Source: an uncultured Eubacteriales bacterium (GTDB lineage Bacteria > Bacillota > Clostridia > Christensenellales > Borkfalkiaceae). From it: a stretch of 14,046 nt of DNA. Both the position numbers and the translations under genes were made by a program. Within the stretch, counting starts at the first letter, position 1; the number at the start of each line of letters is the position of its first letter. Under the pieces are notes generated by a model. The model did no database searches and was not told the DNA's origin. It was given only the letters and a program-made list of their open reading frames with translations. Below, one piece after another: positions 1 through 7,166 of the stretch. The stretch spans positions 1-14,046 of the forward strand of contig URMT01000039.1 of NCBI GenBank assembly GCA_900549005.1, given 5' to 3'.

Positions 1-43
1 GCCAGGCACAGTGGCTCACACCTGTAATCCCAGAACTTTGGGA
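1..43 (+). other. Human/primate Alu 5' end (chimeric or contaminating sequence)
   Basis: The first 43 bases follow the Alu left-arm consensus (GGCTCA, then CCTGTAATCCCAG, then CTTTGGGA), with a few substitutions of the kind seen in individual Alu copies. The match begins at the very 5' end of the Alu consensus and stops abruptly after the GGGA near base 43, where Alu would continue GGCCGAGG but this sequence goes on AAAAGTTTTTT. Seen in the sequence: the match and the junction. Inferred: a host read or library chimera was joined to the end of a bacterial contig. It should not be treated as bacterial DNA. Confidence 0.92.
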
Positions 44-133
44 AAAAGTTTTTTCGCCGCGCCCCCGCCATTTACCGTTTATACGGCAAAACCGCAAACG
101 CTTTTATTTCACAATATATTCAGTCCTTTTCCC

Positions 134-162
134 TTGCGCGCGCGCCGCAGTTATGGTAAAAT
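134..162 (+). promoter_or_regulatory. Possible promoter for the LRR lipoprotein gene
   Basis: A weak TTGCGC (134-139) and a TAAAAT (157-162) are separated by 17 bases. Downstream, at about 181-196, GCGGGC and GCCCGC can form a small hairpin in the leader just before the gene start at 216. The -35 box is poor and no clear Shine-Dalgarno sequence precedes the ATG, so this is tentative. Confidence 0.3.
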
Positions 163-215
163 ATACTTATTCTGATTATGCGCGGGCACGCGCCCGCAGA
201 ATACGGTATATATTT

Positions 216-1436
216 ATGAAACTTAAATTTTTTGCAGTCGCCCTGGCGGCCGCCGCGGCGGCGCTCTGCCTGCCCGCCCTTTCGGGCTGCGCACAGGATA
301 CGGGCGTGGAATACACGCTGTACGATTCCGAAGGCGATGTCATCCGCACCGACCTGTTCGCCGAAAACGAGGAAGTGTATAAAGAGTGGCAGTCGGGCGA
401 AGACTACGCCGCTCCCGACCCCGCGCCCGAAGGTTCCTATTACGTGGTTTCGGGTTACAGCGGAAGTCCCGAAGAGCTTGTAATTCCCGCAGAGATAAAC
501 GGCGCCCCCGTGCGCTCGGTTGCAATGGCGGCATTTTATACCTGCCGTTCGTTGACCTCCGTCGTCATCGAAGAGGGTGTAGAGGAAGTCGGCCAGGCGG
601 CATTTGCCCTTTGCCAGTCCCTGCGCACGGCGGTTCTCCCCGCAGGCCTCGACGTGGCAGAGAGTATGTTCGGTGGCTGCGACTCGCTCGAAAGCGTGGT
701 TCTGCCCGAGGGCGCAACTTCGGTAGGCCACCGCGCGTTCGAATCGTGCGCCAAACTCGTCGCCGTGGGTGAAGAGGGCGAAACGGGCCTCAACCTGCCC
801 TCAACGCTCACCTTCCTCGGCGGCAACTCATTCTACGGCTGCACTTCGCTCGAAGGGGCGGTGGTTATACCCGAAGGCGTCACCAGAATTTATCAGTACT
901 CCTTTGGCAACTGCACGGGCATTACTTCGGTGAGTATGGGCGACGGGGTGACGCGCATAGACGAAGCCGCCTTCGGCGGCTGCCGCGCGCTCGAAGAGAT
1001 AGAAATTTCCTCTTCGCTCACGCGGCTCGACAGCGGCGCGTTCAGCTACTGCGAACAGCTCGGAAGCGTGTATCTGCCCGATTCCTTGCAGTTCATTGGC
1101 CAGTTTGCCTTCCAGAACTCGGGCGTAACTTCCGTGCGCCTGCCCGAGGGTAAGGGCGCCTGGCTCTATTCGACCGAGCTCGAAGAGGACGACCCCGAAA
1201 CGGATGAGGACGAGTCCGAAGTGCCCGGCGATACCGAGGCCGTCTATCACACGGCAAAGGTGCTCAATTTCCGCTATTCTTCCGAAGTCGCCTACGAAAA
1301 CAGGGGCTACGTTCCCTCTACCGAACTTTCAGACGGCGAAAAGGCCGCCGGATACCTCACTATGACCGACGATACCGCCACCCGCGATAACGACGAAGAC
1401 TGTATGTCTGCCTTCTGGTACTTCGTCGAAGTGTAA
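216..1436 (+). CDS. BspA-like leucine-rich repeat lipoprotein
   Basis: This encodes a predicted surface lipoprotein of 406 residues. I chose the ATG at 216 over an in-frame ATG at 153 because it begins a classic lipoprotein signal: MKLK, a hydrophobic Ala/Leu stretch, then the lipobox LSGC with Cys25 as the lipidated residue. Residues of about 85-320 hold BspA/Treponema-type leucine-rich repeats (LRR_5), each with a pattern such as 'AFxxCxSLxSVxLPEGVxxVGxxAF' spaced by about 23 residues. A very acidic spacer follows (EEDDPETDEDESE), then a C-terminal region of about 70 residues with no motif I recognise. BspA-like repeats are known in adhesins and other surface proteins of host-associated bacteria; a binding role here is inference. 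It is monocistronic, with a strong terminator about 70 bases downstream. No clear ribosome binding site is visible, so the start rests on the signal peptide. Confidence 0.88.
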   Translation: MKLKFFAVALAAAAAALCLPALSGCAQDTGVEYTLYDSEGDVIRTDLFAENEEVYKEWQSGEDYAAPDPAPEGSYYVVSGYSGSPEELVIPAEINGAPVRSVAMAAFYTCRSLTSVVIEEGVEEVGQAAFALCQSLRTAVLPAGLDVAESMFGGCDSLESVVLPEGATSVGHRAFESCAKLVAVGEEGETGLNLPSTLTFLGGNSFYGCTSLEGAVVIPEGVTRIYQYSFGNCTGITSVSMGDGVTRIDEAAFGGCRALEEIEISSSLTRLDSGAFSYCEQLGSVYLPDSLQFIGQFAFQNSGVTSVRLPEGKGAWLYSTELEEDDPETDEDESEVPGDTEAVYHTAKVLNFRYSSEVAYENRGYVPSTELSDGEKAAGYLTMTDDTATRDNDEDCMSAFWYFVEV

Positions 1437-1505
1437 CCGCACGGCCTGCACGAAAACCAAGTTGCGCAAAGTTATATTTGCAATTAAAGATATTGTATAA
1501 ATTTA

Positions 1506-1550
1506 AAGCCCGTGTGCGCGGCAAAGTCGCCGCGCACACGGGCTTATTTT
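1506..1550 (+). terminator. Intrinsic terminator after the LRR lipoprotein gene
   Basis: A perfect 17-bp stem (1506-1522 with 1529-1545) encloses a six-base loop and is followed by TTATTTT. It lies about 70 bases after the stop codon of the LRR gene. Because the stem starts with AA and ends with TT, it may also work weakly in the other direction. Confidence 0.9.
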
Positions 1551-1726
1551 CACAACCTGCGGCTGTGCGCCGCATTATCTGCCGTATTGTGCCGTTTTTT
1601 TGCATATCCGCCGCCCGCATATACACTTTTTACGGGGCGGCAAGCCGCGGCTAAGATAGTGCATACGTCGCGGCGGAAATACCACGTCTGAAAAGTTATA
1701 TTGTCAAAAACTTTTTAAGATAACGC

Positions 1727-1756
1727 AAAAAGGCGAGCGGCTTTCAGCCGCCCGCC
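1727..1756 (-). terminator. Intrinsic terminator of rpmB
   Basis: Read on the minus strand, a G+C-rich stem of two five-to-four-base blocks (1732-1741 with 1747-1756, one mismatch, loop TTTCA/TGAAA) is followed by a run of five T. It lies 35 bases beyond the rpmB stop codon. Confidence 0.8.
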
Positions 1757-1790
1757 ATATAAACTTCATTGAAGGCTTCAAATAAAGGGG

Positions 1791-1976
1791 TTACGCCCTC
1801 TCTACGGTCTTCATACACCTCGTGCACACATAACCCGTAACAGCCTTGCCGTTTGCGTCTATATAGCTGATTTTCTGAACGTTAGCCTTGAACGTTCTCC
1901 TCGTCCTTCTCTTGGAGTGGCTTACGTTGTTTCCGGACGTCTGTCCCTTACCGCATACGCTGCATACTCTCGACAT
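1791..1976 (-). CDS. rpmB: 50S ribosomal protein bL28
   Basis: bL28 is a structural protein of the large ribosomal subunit. The 61-residue product has the family start MSRVCSVCGKG, the basic central segment HSKRRTRRTF, and the C-terminal GYVCTRCMKTVER. Cys5, Cys8, Cys51 and Cys54 form two CxxC pairs, the zinc-binding (C+) version of the protein; zinc binding is known for the family, not shown here. Length is normal. A strong GGAGGTG lies 8 or so bases before the ATG at 1976 on the minus strand. It is transcribed alone and is divergent from the asp23-fakA operon, the same order as rpmB-yloU-yloV in Bacillus. Confidence 0.97.
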   Translation of the reverse strand: MSRVCSVCGKGQTSGNNVSHSKRRTRRTFKANVQKISYIDANGKAVTGYVCTRCMKTVERA

Positions 1977-2026
1977 AATAAAAACACCTCCGTGGTGGAA
2001 ATTTTAAAAAAAGCAAAGTAAATAAA

Positions 2027-2047
2027 AGCCGCTTTTCAAAAACGGCT
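2027..2047 (-). promoter_or_regulatory. Hairpin with T-run at the 5' end of the rpmB leader
   Basis: On the minus strand AGCCG pairs with CGGCT (2043-2047 with 2027-2031), extended by four A-T pairs, and is followed by TTTTATTT. It begins almost at the transcription start predicted from the promoter at 2053-2081, about 50 bases before the rpmB start codon. It has the shape of a small attenuator or a 5' stabilising hairpin; which one cannot be decided from sequence. Confidence 0.45.
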
Positions 2048-2052
2048 ATACT

Positions 2053-2081
2053 AATATAGCACCTGTTTTAAAAAAAATCAA
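2053..2081 (-). promoter_or_regulatory. Probable rpmB promoter
   Basis: On the minus strand TTGATT (2076-2081) and TATATT (2053-2058) are separated by 17 bases, a sigma70/SigA-type arrangement pointing at rpmB. The stretch 1992-2222 between rpmB and the asp23-like gene holds this promoter, the leader hairpin and the divergent promoter, and nothing else I can see. Confidence 0.55.
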
Positions 2082-2174
2082 TCAAAAAACGCACGATTTT
2101 CAAATTTTTTCGCCCGCGATAAAAAATAAATGCGCGCGGCGCGGCAATTTATACAATAATTTTCGGGTAAAGAC

Positions 2175-2203
2175 TTGCAAAAAACGGCCAAATAGTATAA
2201 AAT
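2175..2203 (+). promoter_or_regulatory. Probable promoter of the asp23-fakA operon
   Basis: TTGCAA (2175-2180) and TAAAAT (2198-2203) are separated by 17 bases; an overlapping TATAAA at 2196 could also serve as the -10. The start codon at 2223 follows 20 bases later, with AGGAG at 2212-2216 as the ribosome binding site, so the leader must be very short. Confidence 0.55.
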
Positions 2204-2222
2204 AACTTCGACAGGAGTTAAT

Positions 2223-2576
2223 ATGTCAGTCAACACAAGCAACGTTTACGGTAAAATTTCAATATCCGACCAGGTTCTCGCAAAGGTGGCGGCATACGCC
2301 GCCCTGGAATGTTACGGCATCGTAGAACTTGTATCCCGCCGCTTTAAAGATTCGCTTTCAGAGCTGTTCAAAAAATCGTCTGCAAACGGCAAGGGGATTA
2401 AAGTCGTAACCAGCGGGGACAGGATTTATATAGACGTGTACGTCATCGTCAAATACGGCGTATCTATAAACGCCGTCGCGGAATCGCTCAAAGAGGGAGT
2501 AAAGTATAAGGTAGAGCGCTTTTCGGGTATGATAGTGGATACGGTGAACGTAAACATTATGGGGGTCAAACTCTGA
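2223..2576 (+). CDS. Asp23/Gls24 family envelope stress protein (YloU-like)
   Basis: This is a 117-residue Asp23-family protein. Seen in the sequence: the N-terminal block YGKISISDQVLAKVAAYAA, the segment ECYGIVEL, the central beta segments KVVTSGDRIYIDVYVIVKYG, and the C-terminal VDTVNVNIMGV, all in the order typical of YloU/Asp23 proteins. There is no signal peptide or membrane segment, so it is cytoplasmic; related proteins in Staphylococcus sit near the membrane through a partner and affect envelope homeostasis. AGGAG lies 6-7 bases before the ATG. It is followed after 57 bases by fakA, and this pairing is conserved widely in Bacillota, suggesting one operon. The exact molecular role of the single-domain YloU type is not established. 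Confidence 0.9.
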   Translation: MSVNTSNVYGKISISDQVLAKVAAYAALECYGIVELVSRRFKDSLSELFKKSSANGKGIKVVTSGDRIYIDVYVIVKYGVSINAVAESLKEGVKYKVERFSGMIVDTVNVNIMGVKL

Positions 2577-2589
2577 CCGCCCTTTTCCG

Positions 2590-2609
2590 CGCGCCCGCAT
2601 AAGGGCGCG
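2590..2609 (+). promoter_or_regulatory. Hairpin between asp23-like gene and fakA
   Basis: A perfect seven-base stem (2590-2596 with 2603-2609, loop GCATAA) sits in the 57-base gap, just upstream of the fakA ribosome binding site GAGGAG (2624-2629). A pyrimidine-rich TCTTCTT follows but no real T-run, so it is more likely a processing or mRNA stability element than a terminator. Confidence 0.4.
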
Positions 2610-2633
2610 TCTTCTTAATCTTTGAGGAGTAAT

Positions 2634-4283
2634 ATGCAAAAAATCATCAACAGCACCGATTTCCGCAAAATGGTCTCTTCCGGTGCCAGAATGCTTGAAA
2701 TAAACAGGGCCAAGGTAGACGCCCTCAACGTATTCCCCGTACCCGACGGCGATACGGGTACCAATATGTCGCTCACTATGCAGTCGGCGATAACCGAGAT
2801 GAACGCCTGTTCGTCCAACCGCTTCCAGGAGATATGCGACGCCGTTTCAAAGGGCGCTCTCCGCGGCGCGCGCGGCAACTCGGGCGTAATCACCAGCCAG
2901 ATTTTCCGCGGCATCTGCTCGGTAGTGCGCGAGTGCCAGCAGGGCATAGACACAAAGACTTTCGCAAAGGCGATGGAGGCGGGCACAAAGGTCGCTTACA
3001 GCGCCGTTTCAAAGCCCAAAGAGGGCACCATTTTAACGGTCGTAAGGCTGATGAGCGAGGCCGCGCCCAAACTTGCAAGCAAGAATAAAGATTTCGTAGA
3101 CTTCTTCACCGCGCTCATTGCCGTCGGCGACGAAGCTCTCGCCCATACCCCCGAACTTCTTCCCGTGCTCAAAAAGGCGGGCGTCGTAGACAGCGGCGGC
3201 GTGGGGCTTATGACTATAATGCGCGGCTTCCTTGCCGCAGTTTCGGGCGAAGATATCGGCACCGAAGATATCCCCACCGACGCCCAGACGCAGAAAAAAG
3301 AGGCCGAATTCGGCGACAATTCCGATATAATAAACCTCGACCTCGGCGAGATAGAGTTTGCCTACTGCACCGAATATTTCATCATCCACTTGAAGCCGAT
3401 GACCACCCTCGCCGACATAGACAGGCTCAAAGAAAAGCTGATGCAGATAGGCGACAGCGTAATCTGCATAGGCGACCTGGAACTCGTAAAGGTGCACGTG
3501 CACACCAACACGCCAGGCATAGCGCTCTCTTACGCGCTCGAACTCGGCGAGCTCGACAGAATAAAGATAGAAAATATGCTTGAAGAAAACCGCCAGCTCA
3601 AAGCCAAGCTGGAAGCCGAAAAGAAGGAGATGGGTATGCTTGCCATCTGCTCGGGCGAAGGCCTTGCGGAAATCTTCAAAGACCTTATGTGCGACAGGGT
3701 TATAGAGGGCGGCCAGACGATGAACCCCTCCGCGCAGGACATTGCCAGCGCGGTTCAGAAGATAAACGCCTCTACCGTGTTCGTATTCCCCAACAACTCG
3801 AACATAATTCTTGCGGCTGAACAGGCAAAAGACCTTGTAACCAACCGCAACATTCAGGTAATACCCACCAAAAACGTGCCCCAGGGCTTTGCCGCGGCGC
3901 TTGCCTTCAACCCCGAAGCCACCGTTCCCGTCAACAAGACCAATATGACCCACGCGATAGACAACGTGACCTCGGGTCTGGTGACTTACGCCGTGCGCAA
4001 CACCACGATGAACGGCTTCAAGCTCAAAGAGGGCGACATAATCGGCCTCGACAACAAAAAAATTCTTGCCAAGGGCAACGACGTTGACGAAACCACCATA
4101 AAGCTGATAGAGGCTATGAAGACCGACGACCACGAGATGATAACGCTCTACTACGGCGCGGGCGTAAAGGAAGAGGAAGCCGAAGCTCTCGCCGCAAAAG
4201 TGGCCGAGCGCTTCCCCGAATGCGACGTAGATTTCCACTACGGCGGGCAGCCTGTATATTATTATATGGTTTCGATGGAATGA
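2634..4283 (+). CDS. fakA: Fatty acid kinase catalytic subunit FakA (DAK2 / DegV-like, YloV)
   Basis: FakA phosphorylates fatty acids presented by FakB (DegV-type) proteins, feeding exogenous fatty acids into phospholipid synthesis. The product has 549 residues, the usual length. Domains in order: an N-terminal DAK2/DhaL kinase domain (about 1-200) with the nucleotide/metal motif VPDGDTGTNM (Asp38, Asp40) and RGARGNSGVITSQIFRG; a middle domain containing HVHTNTPG, whose His pair is functionally important in characterised FakA; and a C-terminal DegV-like domain ending GGQPVYYYMVSME. I chose ATG 2634, not the TTG at 2622, because the GAGGAG ribosome binding site at 2624-2629 would otherwise be inside the gene. 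It sits in an operon behind the asp23-like gene. No fakB is in the window, so the partner must lie elsewhere. Confidence 0.95.
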   Translation: MQKIINSTDFRKMVSSGARMLEINRAKVDALNVFPVPDGDTGTNMSLTMQSAITEMNACSSNRFQEICDAVSKGALRGARGNSGVITSQIFRGICSVVRECQQGIDTKTFAKAMEAGTKVAYSAVSKPKEGTILTVVRLMSEAAPKLASKNKDFVDFFTALIAVGDEALAHTPELLPVLKKAGVVDSGGVGLMTIMRGFLAAVSGEDIGTEDIPTDAQTQKKEAEFGDNSDIINLDLGEIEFAYCTEYFIIHLKPMTTLADIDRLKEKLMQIGDSVICIGDLELVKVHVHTNTPGIALSYALELGELDRIKIENMLEENRQLKAKLEAEKKEMGMLAICSGEGLAEIFKDLMCDRVIEGGQTMNPSAQDIASAVQKINASTVFVFPNNSNIILAAEQAKDLVTNRNIQVIPTKNVPQGFAAALAFNPEATVPVNKTNMTHAIDNVTSGLVTYAVRNTTMNGFKLKEGDIIGLDNKKILAKGNDVDETTIKLIEAMKTDDHEMITLYYGAGVKEEEAEALAAKVAERFPECDVDFHYGGQPVYYYMVSME

Positions 4284-4286
4284 CCC

Positions 4287-4468
4287 TTCACGAATTTTTC
4301 GTGCGGGCCGCGCACTAAAAATTCCGTGAGTTTGAGGTGCCAGCCCCTCTTGCCCCGATTTTTAGGGGCCCTCGATAATATAATCGGTGCAATTCACCCT
4401 TGGTGAGCCTGCTATCGCGGCAAATGTTGTCGCGCTGGCGCAAGGAAACCTTGCTTGCGCACGTTATT
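4287..4468 (+). repeat. Structured dispersed repeat, copy A
   Basis: This is one of three related copies (A here, B at 7549-7708 inverted, C at 8879-9000). It starts with a long imperfect hairpin (4288-4327, arms containing AATTTTT/AAAAATT around GTGCG/CGCAC), then the core at 4347-4468. In the core CCGATT (4355-4360) pairs with AATCGG (4382-4387); TCACC (4394-4398) pairs with GGTGA (4402-4406); and GCAAGG (4440-4445) pairs with CCTTGC (4449-4454). The same stems exist in the other copies with changed but still complementary bases. It fills the fakA-recG spacer and encodes no protein I can support. No family name is recognised. Confidence 0.78.
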
Positions 4469-4562
4469 TGTTTTGAAAGCTCATTCGCGACTTCCGCCGG
4501 CTTCGCGTCTTGCTCGCATCTGCAAGGGTTATCTGTGCGGAATAAATAATTTGTTTAATTTT

Positions 4563-4586
4563 CGGGGAAAGATTGTTCTTTCCCCG
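4563..4586 (+). promoter_or_regulatory. Hairpin upstream of recG
   Basis: A perfect nine-base stem (4563-4571 with 4578-4586, loop ATTGTT) lies 64 bases before the recG start. It has no following T-run. The 4469-4649 stretch otherwise shows no convincing promoter, so recG may be read through from fakA or from a promoter I cannot recognise. Confidence 0.45.
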
Positions 4587-4649
4587 TTGCCATATACGGG
4601 GCGCATACTACTTTTAAAGGCCGGCGCAGGCCGCAGTGCGGGGCACGGA

Positions 4650-6635
4650 ATGAAACTTACAGAAATAAAATATATTTCCGAAAAACGCGAAAAAGATTTT
4701 GCAAAGCTCGGCGTGCATTCCGCCGAAGAGCTTGTGCGCCTGTACCCGCGCGACTTTCTGGACCTCACGCACGTTTCGCTCATCTCGCAGGCAGAACACA
4801 ACGCGCACGCGCTCATTTCGTGCGAAGTGCTCAATGCCGAATTCAACCGCTTTGCCCGCCGCCCTTACGTAAAGGCGCTCTGCCAGCAGGAGGGCTGCGT
4901 GTTTACGGCAATCTGGTTCAACCAGCCCTATGTATTGCAGAAGTTGAAGCCGGGGCGCTACCTCTTTTACGGCAGGGTGCAGAACCGCTACGGAATGGGC
5001 GCCTCTATGGTCAATCCTTCGTTCGAAAGCGCCGACAACAATAAAAACTTGAAGGGCATAATTCCCGTCTATCCGCTCGCAGGCTCGCTCACGCAAAAGG
5101 TAGTGCGCGACGCCGTGCGCTTCGCGCTCACAAAGGTAGCGCCTTCAACGCTCATTCCCGAACAGCTCCGCAAAAAGTACGCCCTGGTGTCCCTTGCCGA
5201 AAGTTACAGGCGCATACACGCCCCGCAGTCGCAGGAGGACATAAAAAAGGCGTCCGCGCGCATCGCGCTCGAAGAGTACTTTCTTTTAATCTCCGCCTTC
5301 CGCGTAATAAAGGGGTACGGCGCAAAGGTGCGCCTCAACGCTTACTCCGTAACCGAAGCCGAAGTTTCGTCGTTTATGTCGCGCTTTCCGTTCTCGTTCA
5401 CCGCGGGCCAGCTTGCCGCCGTGCGCGAAATTTACGATAACGTCCATTCCCCCTCGCAGATGAACAGGCTTTTGCAGGGCGACGTAGGCAGCGGCAAGAC
5501 GGCCGTGGCCCTCACGGGAATGTATATGGCGGTAAAGTCGGGCTACCAGAGCGCGATGCTCGCCCCCACCGAAGTGCTCGCCCGCCAGAACTTCGCCCTC
5601 ATACAGAAATATTTCCCCGAATATAACTGCGCCATGCTCGTCGGCTCTACGCCCGCGGCAGAAAAGCGCGCCATAAAATCTTCGCTGAAAAAGGGCGAAA
5701 TACAGATAGTCTGCGGCACCCACGCCGTCATTCAGAAGGACGTCGCGTTCAAAAACCTCGCCTTCGTCGTGTGCGACGAACAGCAGCGCTTCGGCGTTGC
5801 GCAAAGGGCCTCGCTCGCCGAAAAGGGCGCGGGCTGCGACGTGCTTATAATGTCGGCAACGCCAATTCCCCGCACGCTCTCGCTGATATTCTACGGCGAT
5901 TTGGATATCACCACCATAAAGGATAAGCCCGCCGCGCGGCAGGAGATAACTACGGCAATCATTCCTCACTCCAAGTATGCCGATATGCTCGGCTACATCG
6001 CCGCACAGGCGCGCGAAGGCAGGCAGTCTTACTTCGTCTGCCCCAAGATAGAGGGGGACGAAGAGGGCACCGTGATGTCCGTCACCGAGCTGTTCGAAGA
6101 GCTGTCGCAGAAGATGCGCGGCGTGCGCCTCGCCCTTTTGCACGGCAAGATGAAGGAGGCGGAAAAGAACGCCGTGATGGCCGACTTCAAGGCGGGCAGG
6201 TACGACTGCCTGGTATCCACCACGGTGATAGAGGTGGGTGTGGACGTGCCCAACGCCACCATAATGGTCATCTACAACGCCGAACGCTTCGGACTTTCGC
6301 AGCTGCATCAGCTCCGCGGCAGGGTGGGACGCGGCTCGCAGAAGAGCTACTGCTTCCTTTTAATGGGCACCGATACGCCGCAGGCGCGCGAGCGGCTTTC
6401 GGTAATAAAGAACAATTCCGACGGCTTCAAGATAGCCGAAGCCGACTTGCAGCTGCGTGGCGGCGGCGACTTTATGGGCACCCGCCAGAGCGGCCGCGTG
6501 CTCACCGAAATAGGCAACGCCGGCAGGGGTCTCGGCGGCGGGGGTCTCCCCGGAAGGGGTCTCGGCGGCGGGCTCGTTGCCGCCGCCGCAGGCGGCCCGG
6601 GCCATCTCCGACGAGGCTTTTTCGGGTGGCTTTGA
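4650..6635 (+). CDS. recG: ATP-dependent DNA helicase RecG (C-terminus frameshifted)
   Basis: RecG remodels stalled replication forks and branched DNA. ATG 4650 is chosen (MKLTEIKYISEKREKDFAKLG) because it fits the family N-terminus; the open frame extends up to 4455, but that extra part translates repeat DNA. Visible parts: wedge/OB domain (about 60-150), Walker A GDVGSGKT at 277-284, motif II DEQQRFGV at 376-383 (the family usually has DEQH), MSATPIPRT from 401, and the motif VI block QLRGRVGRG at 554-562, then GTRQSG at 610-615. After residue about 621 the frame runs into a glycine-rich low-complexity tail and stops at 6635. The expected RecG C-terminus is present in the frame one base over, ending at 6702. 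The helicase core is complete; whether a working protein is made is uncertain. The ribosome binding site is weak. In Bacillus recG lies in the same neighbourhood. Confidence 0.9.
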   Translation: MKLTEIKYISEKREKDFAKLGVHSAEELVRLYPRDFLDLTHVSLISQAEHNAHALISCEVLNAEFNRFARRPYVKALCQQEGCVFTAIWFNQPYVLQKLKPGRYLFYGRVQNRYGMGASMVNPSFESADNNKNLKGIIPVYPLAGSLTQKVVRDAVRFALTKVAPSTLIPEQLRKKYALVSLAESYRRIHAPQSQEDIKKASARIALEEYFLLISAFRVIKGYGAKVRLNAYSVTEAEVSSFMSRFPFSFTAGQLAAVREIYDNVHSPSQMNRLLQGDVGSGKTAVALTGMYMAVKSGYQSAMLAPTEVLARQNFALIQKYFPEYNCAMLVGSTPAAEKRAIKSSLKKGEIQIVCGTHAVIQKDVAFKNLAFVVCDEQQRFGVAQRASLAEKGAGCDVLIMSATPIPRTLSLIFYGDLDITTIKDKPAARQEITTAIIPHSKYADMLGYIAAQAREGRQSYFVCPKIEGDEEGTVMSVTELFEELSQKMRGVRLALLHGKMKEAEKNAVMADFKAGRYDCLVSTTVIEVGVDVPNATIMVIYNAERFGLSQLHQLRGRVGRGSQKSYCFLLMGTDTPQARERLSVIKNNSDGFKIAEADLQLRGGGDFMGTRQSGRVLTEIGNAGRGLGGGGLPGRGLGGGLVAAAAGGPGHLRRGFFGWL

Positions 6636-6702
6636 AATTTCCGCCCTCCGTCGGGCCGCGCTCGAAAAGTATAAGGCGCTCGAAGACGTCGTGCTCAACT
6701 GA
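6514..6702 (+). pseudogene. recG: Displaced C-terminal segment of RecG (+1 frame)
   Basis: In the frame starting at 6514 (one base off the main recG frame) the reading passes through pentapeptide-like repeats (GVSAA, GVSPE, GVSAA) and then gives AISDEAFSGGFEISALRRAA and EKYKALEDVVLN, ending with TGA at 6700-6702. This looks like the genuine C-terminal tail of RecG. The stop codon TAG at 6511 in this frame limits the shift to somewhere between 6514 and about 6600. With the tail joined, the protein would be about 683 residues, close to the Bacillus (682) and E. coli (693) proteins. It could be a true mutation, an assembly or sequencing error in G-rich repeats, or, less likely, programmed frameshifting. 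Confidence 0.85.
6526..6570 (+). repeat. 15-bp tandem repeat inside the 3' end of recG
   Basis: Three units start at 6526, 6541 and 6556, each beginning GGGGTCTC; the first and third are identical (GGGGTCTCGGCGGCG) and the middle one ends CCCGGAA. The unit length is a multiple of three, so the repeat number alone does not change the frame, but the runs of four or five G are likely slippage points. The repeat sits where RecG proteins normally have a short helical linker. Confidence 0.85.
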
Positions 6703-6722
6703 ACCGTATAAAATTAACGTAA

Positions 6723-6768
6723 GGCCGCGCGGCGCAAAGTTTTGTTTGCGCCGCGCGGCCCGCTTTTA
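6723..6768 (+). terminator. Intrinsic terminator after recG
   Basis: A perfect 16-bp G+C-rich stem (6723-6738 with 6745-6760, loop GTTTTG) is followed by CGCTTTTA. It begins 20 bases after the displaced recG stop at 6702, which supports 6702 as the original gene end. The T-run is short, but the stem is very strong. Confidence 0.8.
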
Positions 6769-6850
6769 CTCTATCGCAACAGGCGTTTCTGAAAACCGTT
6801 TGATTGATTCTTTATTGCCATTTCGTCTGGCGCAAACTTGCTCTCGCTCT

Positions 6851-6896
6851 GTCGTTTCGACCGAAACGAACGAAGTGAGTGAAGCGGAGAAATCTC
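6851..6896 (+). repeat. GTC(A/G)TTTCGA...GAGAAATCTC intergenic repeat, copy 1
   Basis: This is a short interspersed unit starting GTCGTTTCGACCGA and ending AGCGGAGAAATCTC. Similar units occur at 7030-7065 (inverted), 9014-9050 and 9066-9093. A diverged piece may also end at about 7001 with GTGGAGAAATCTC. The rest of 6769-7160 shows no credible gene; the open frames there have no family resemblance. Confidence 0.7.
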
Positions 6897-7029
6897 AAAT
6901 TATTTTTCTCAACGTCATTGACGCGATTGCGCTTGACAGCGAACAATCGCTATTCCGTCGCCTACGGCTCCTTACGACCAAGGGCGCAGCCCGCGTGGAG
7001 AAATCTCAAAAAAACGAATCAACGGACAA

Positions 7030-7065
7030 GAGATTTCTCCGTTCGCTCCGCTCAGTCGAAATGAC
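7030..7065 (-). repeat. GTCATTTCGA...GAGAAATCTC intergenic repeat, copy 2 (inverted)
   Basis: On the minus strand this reads GTCATTTCGACTGAGCGGAG followed by a short arm and GGAGAAATCTC. With copy 1 it forms a long inverted pair separated by about 130 bases, so the region 6851-7065 could fold into one large stem. Confidence 0.7.
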
Positions 7066-7166
7066 AATCGGGGGGCGGCAGCCGCTTAGCTTGCGGCTTC
7101 CCGAAAAGGTCTTCCGTAAAGCAGTTTCGCAAATTGACGCACTTTTGCTTTATCATAATAAAGCGG

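Noticed and set aside
3033..4238. 401-residue open frame antisense to fakA, and a 340-residue one antisense to recG (5286-6308)
   Set aside because: They overlap well-supported conserved genes and their translations are low-complexity in His, Val and Gly with no domain; these are shadows of G+C-rich codon use.
4455..4649. Longer RecG N-terminus from ATG 4455
   Set aside because: The extra 65 residues translate repeat copy A and the spacer hairpin and do not resemble RecG; ATG 4650 gives the family start.
6511..6600. Programmed ribosomal frameshift in recG
   Set aside because: No slippery heptamer with a spaced pseudoknot is evident, and recG is not known to use one; mutation or sequence error in the tandem repeat is simpler.
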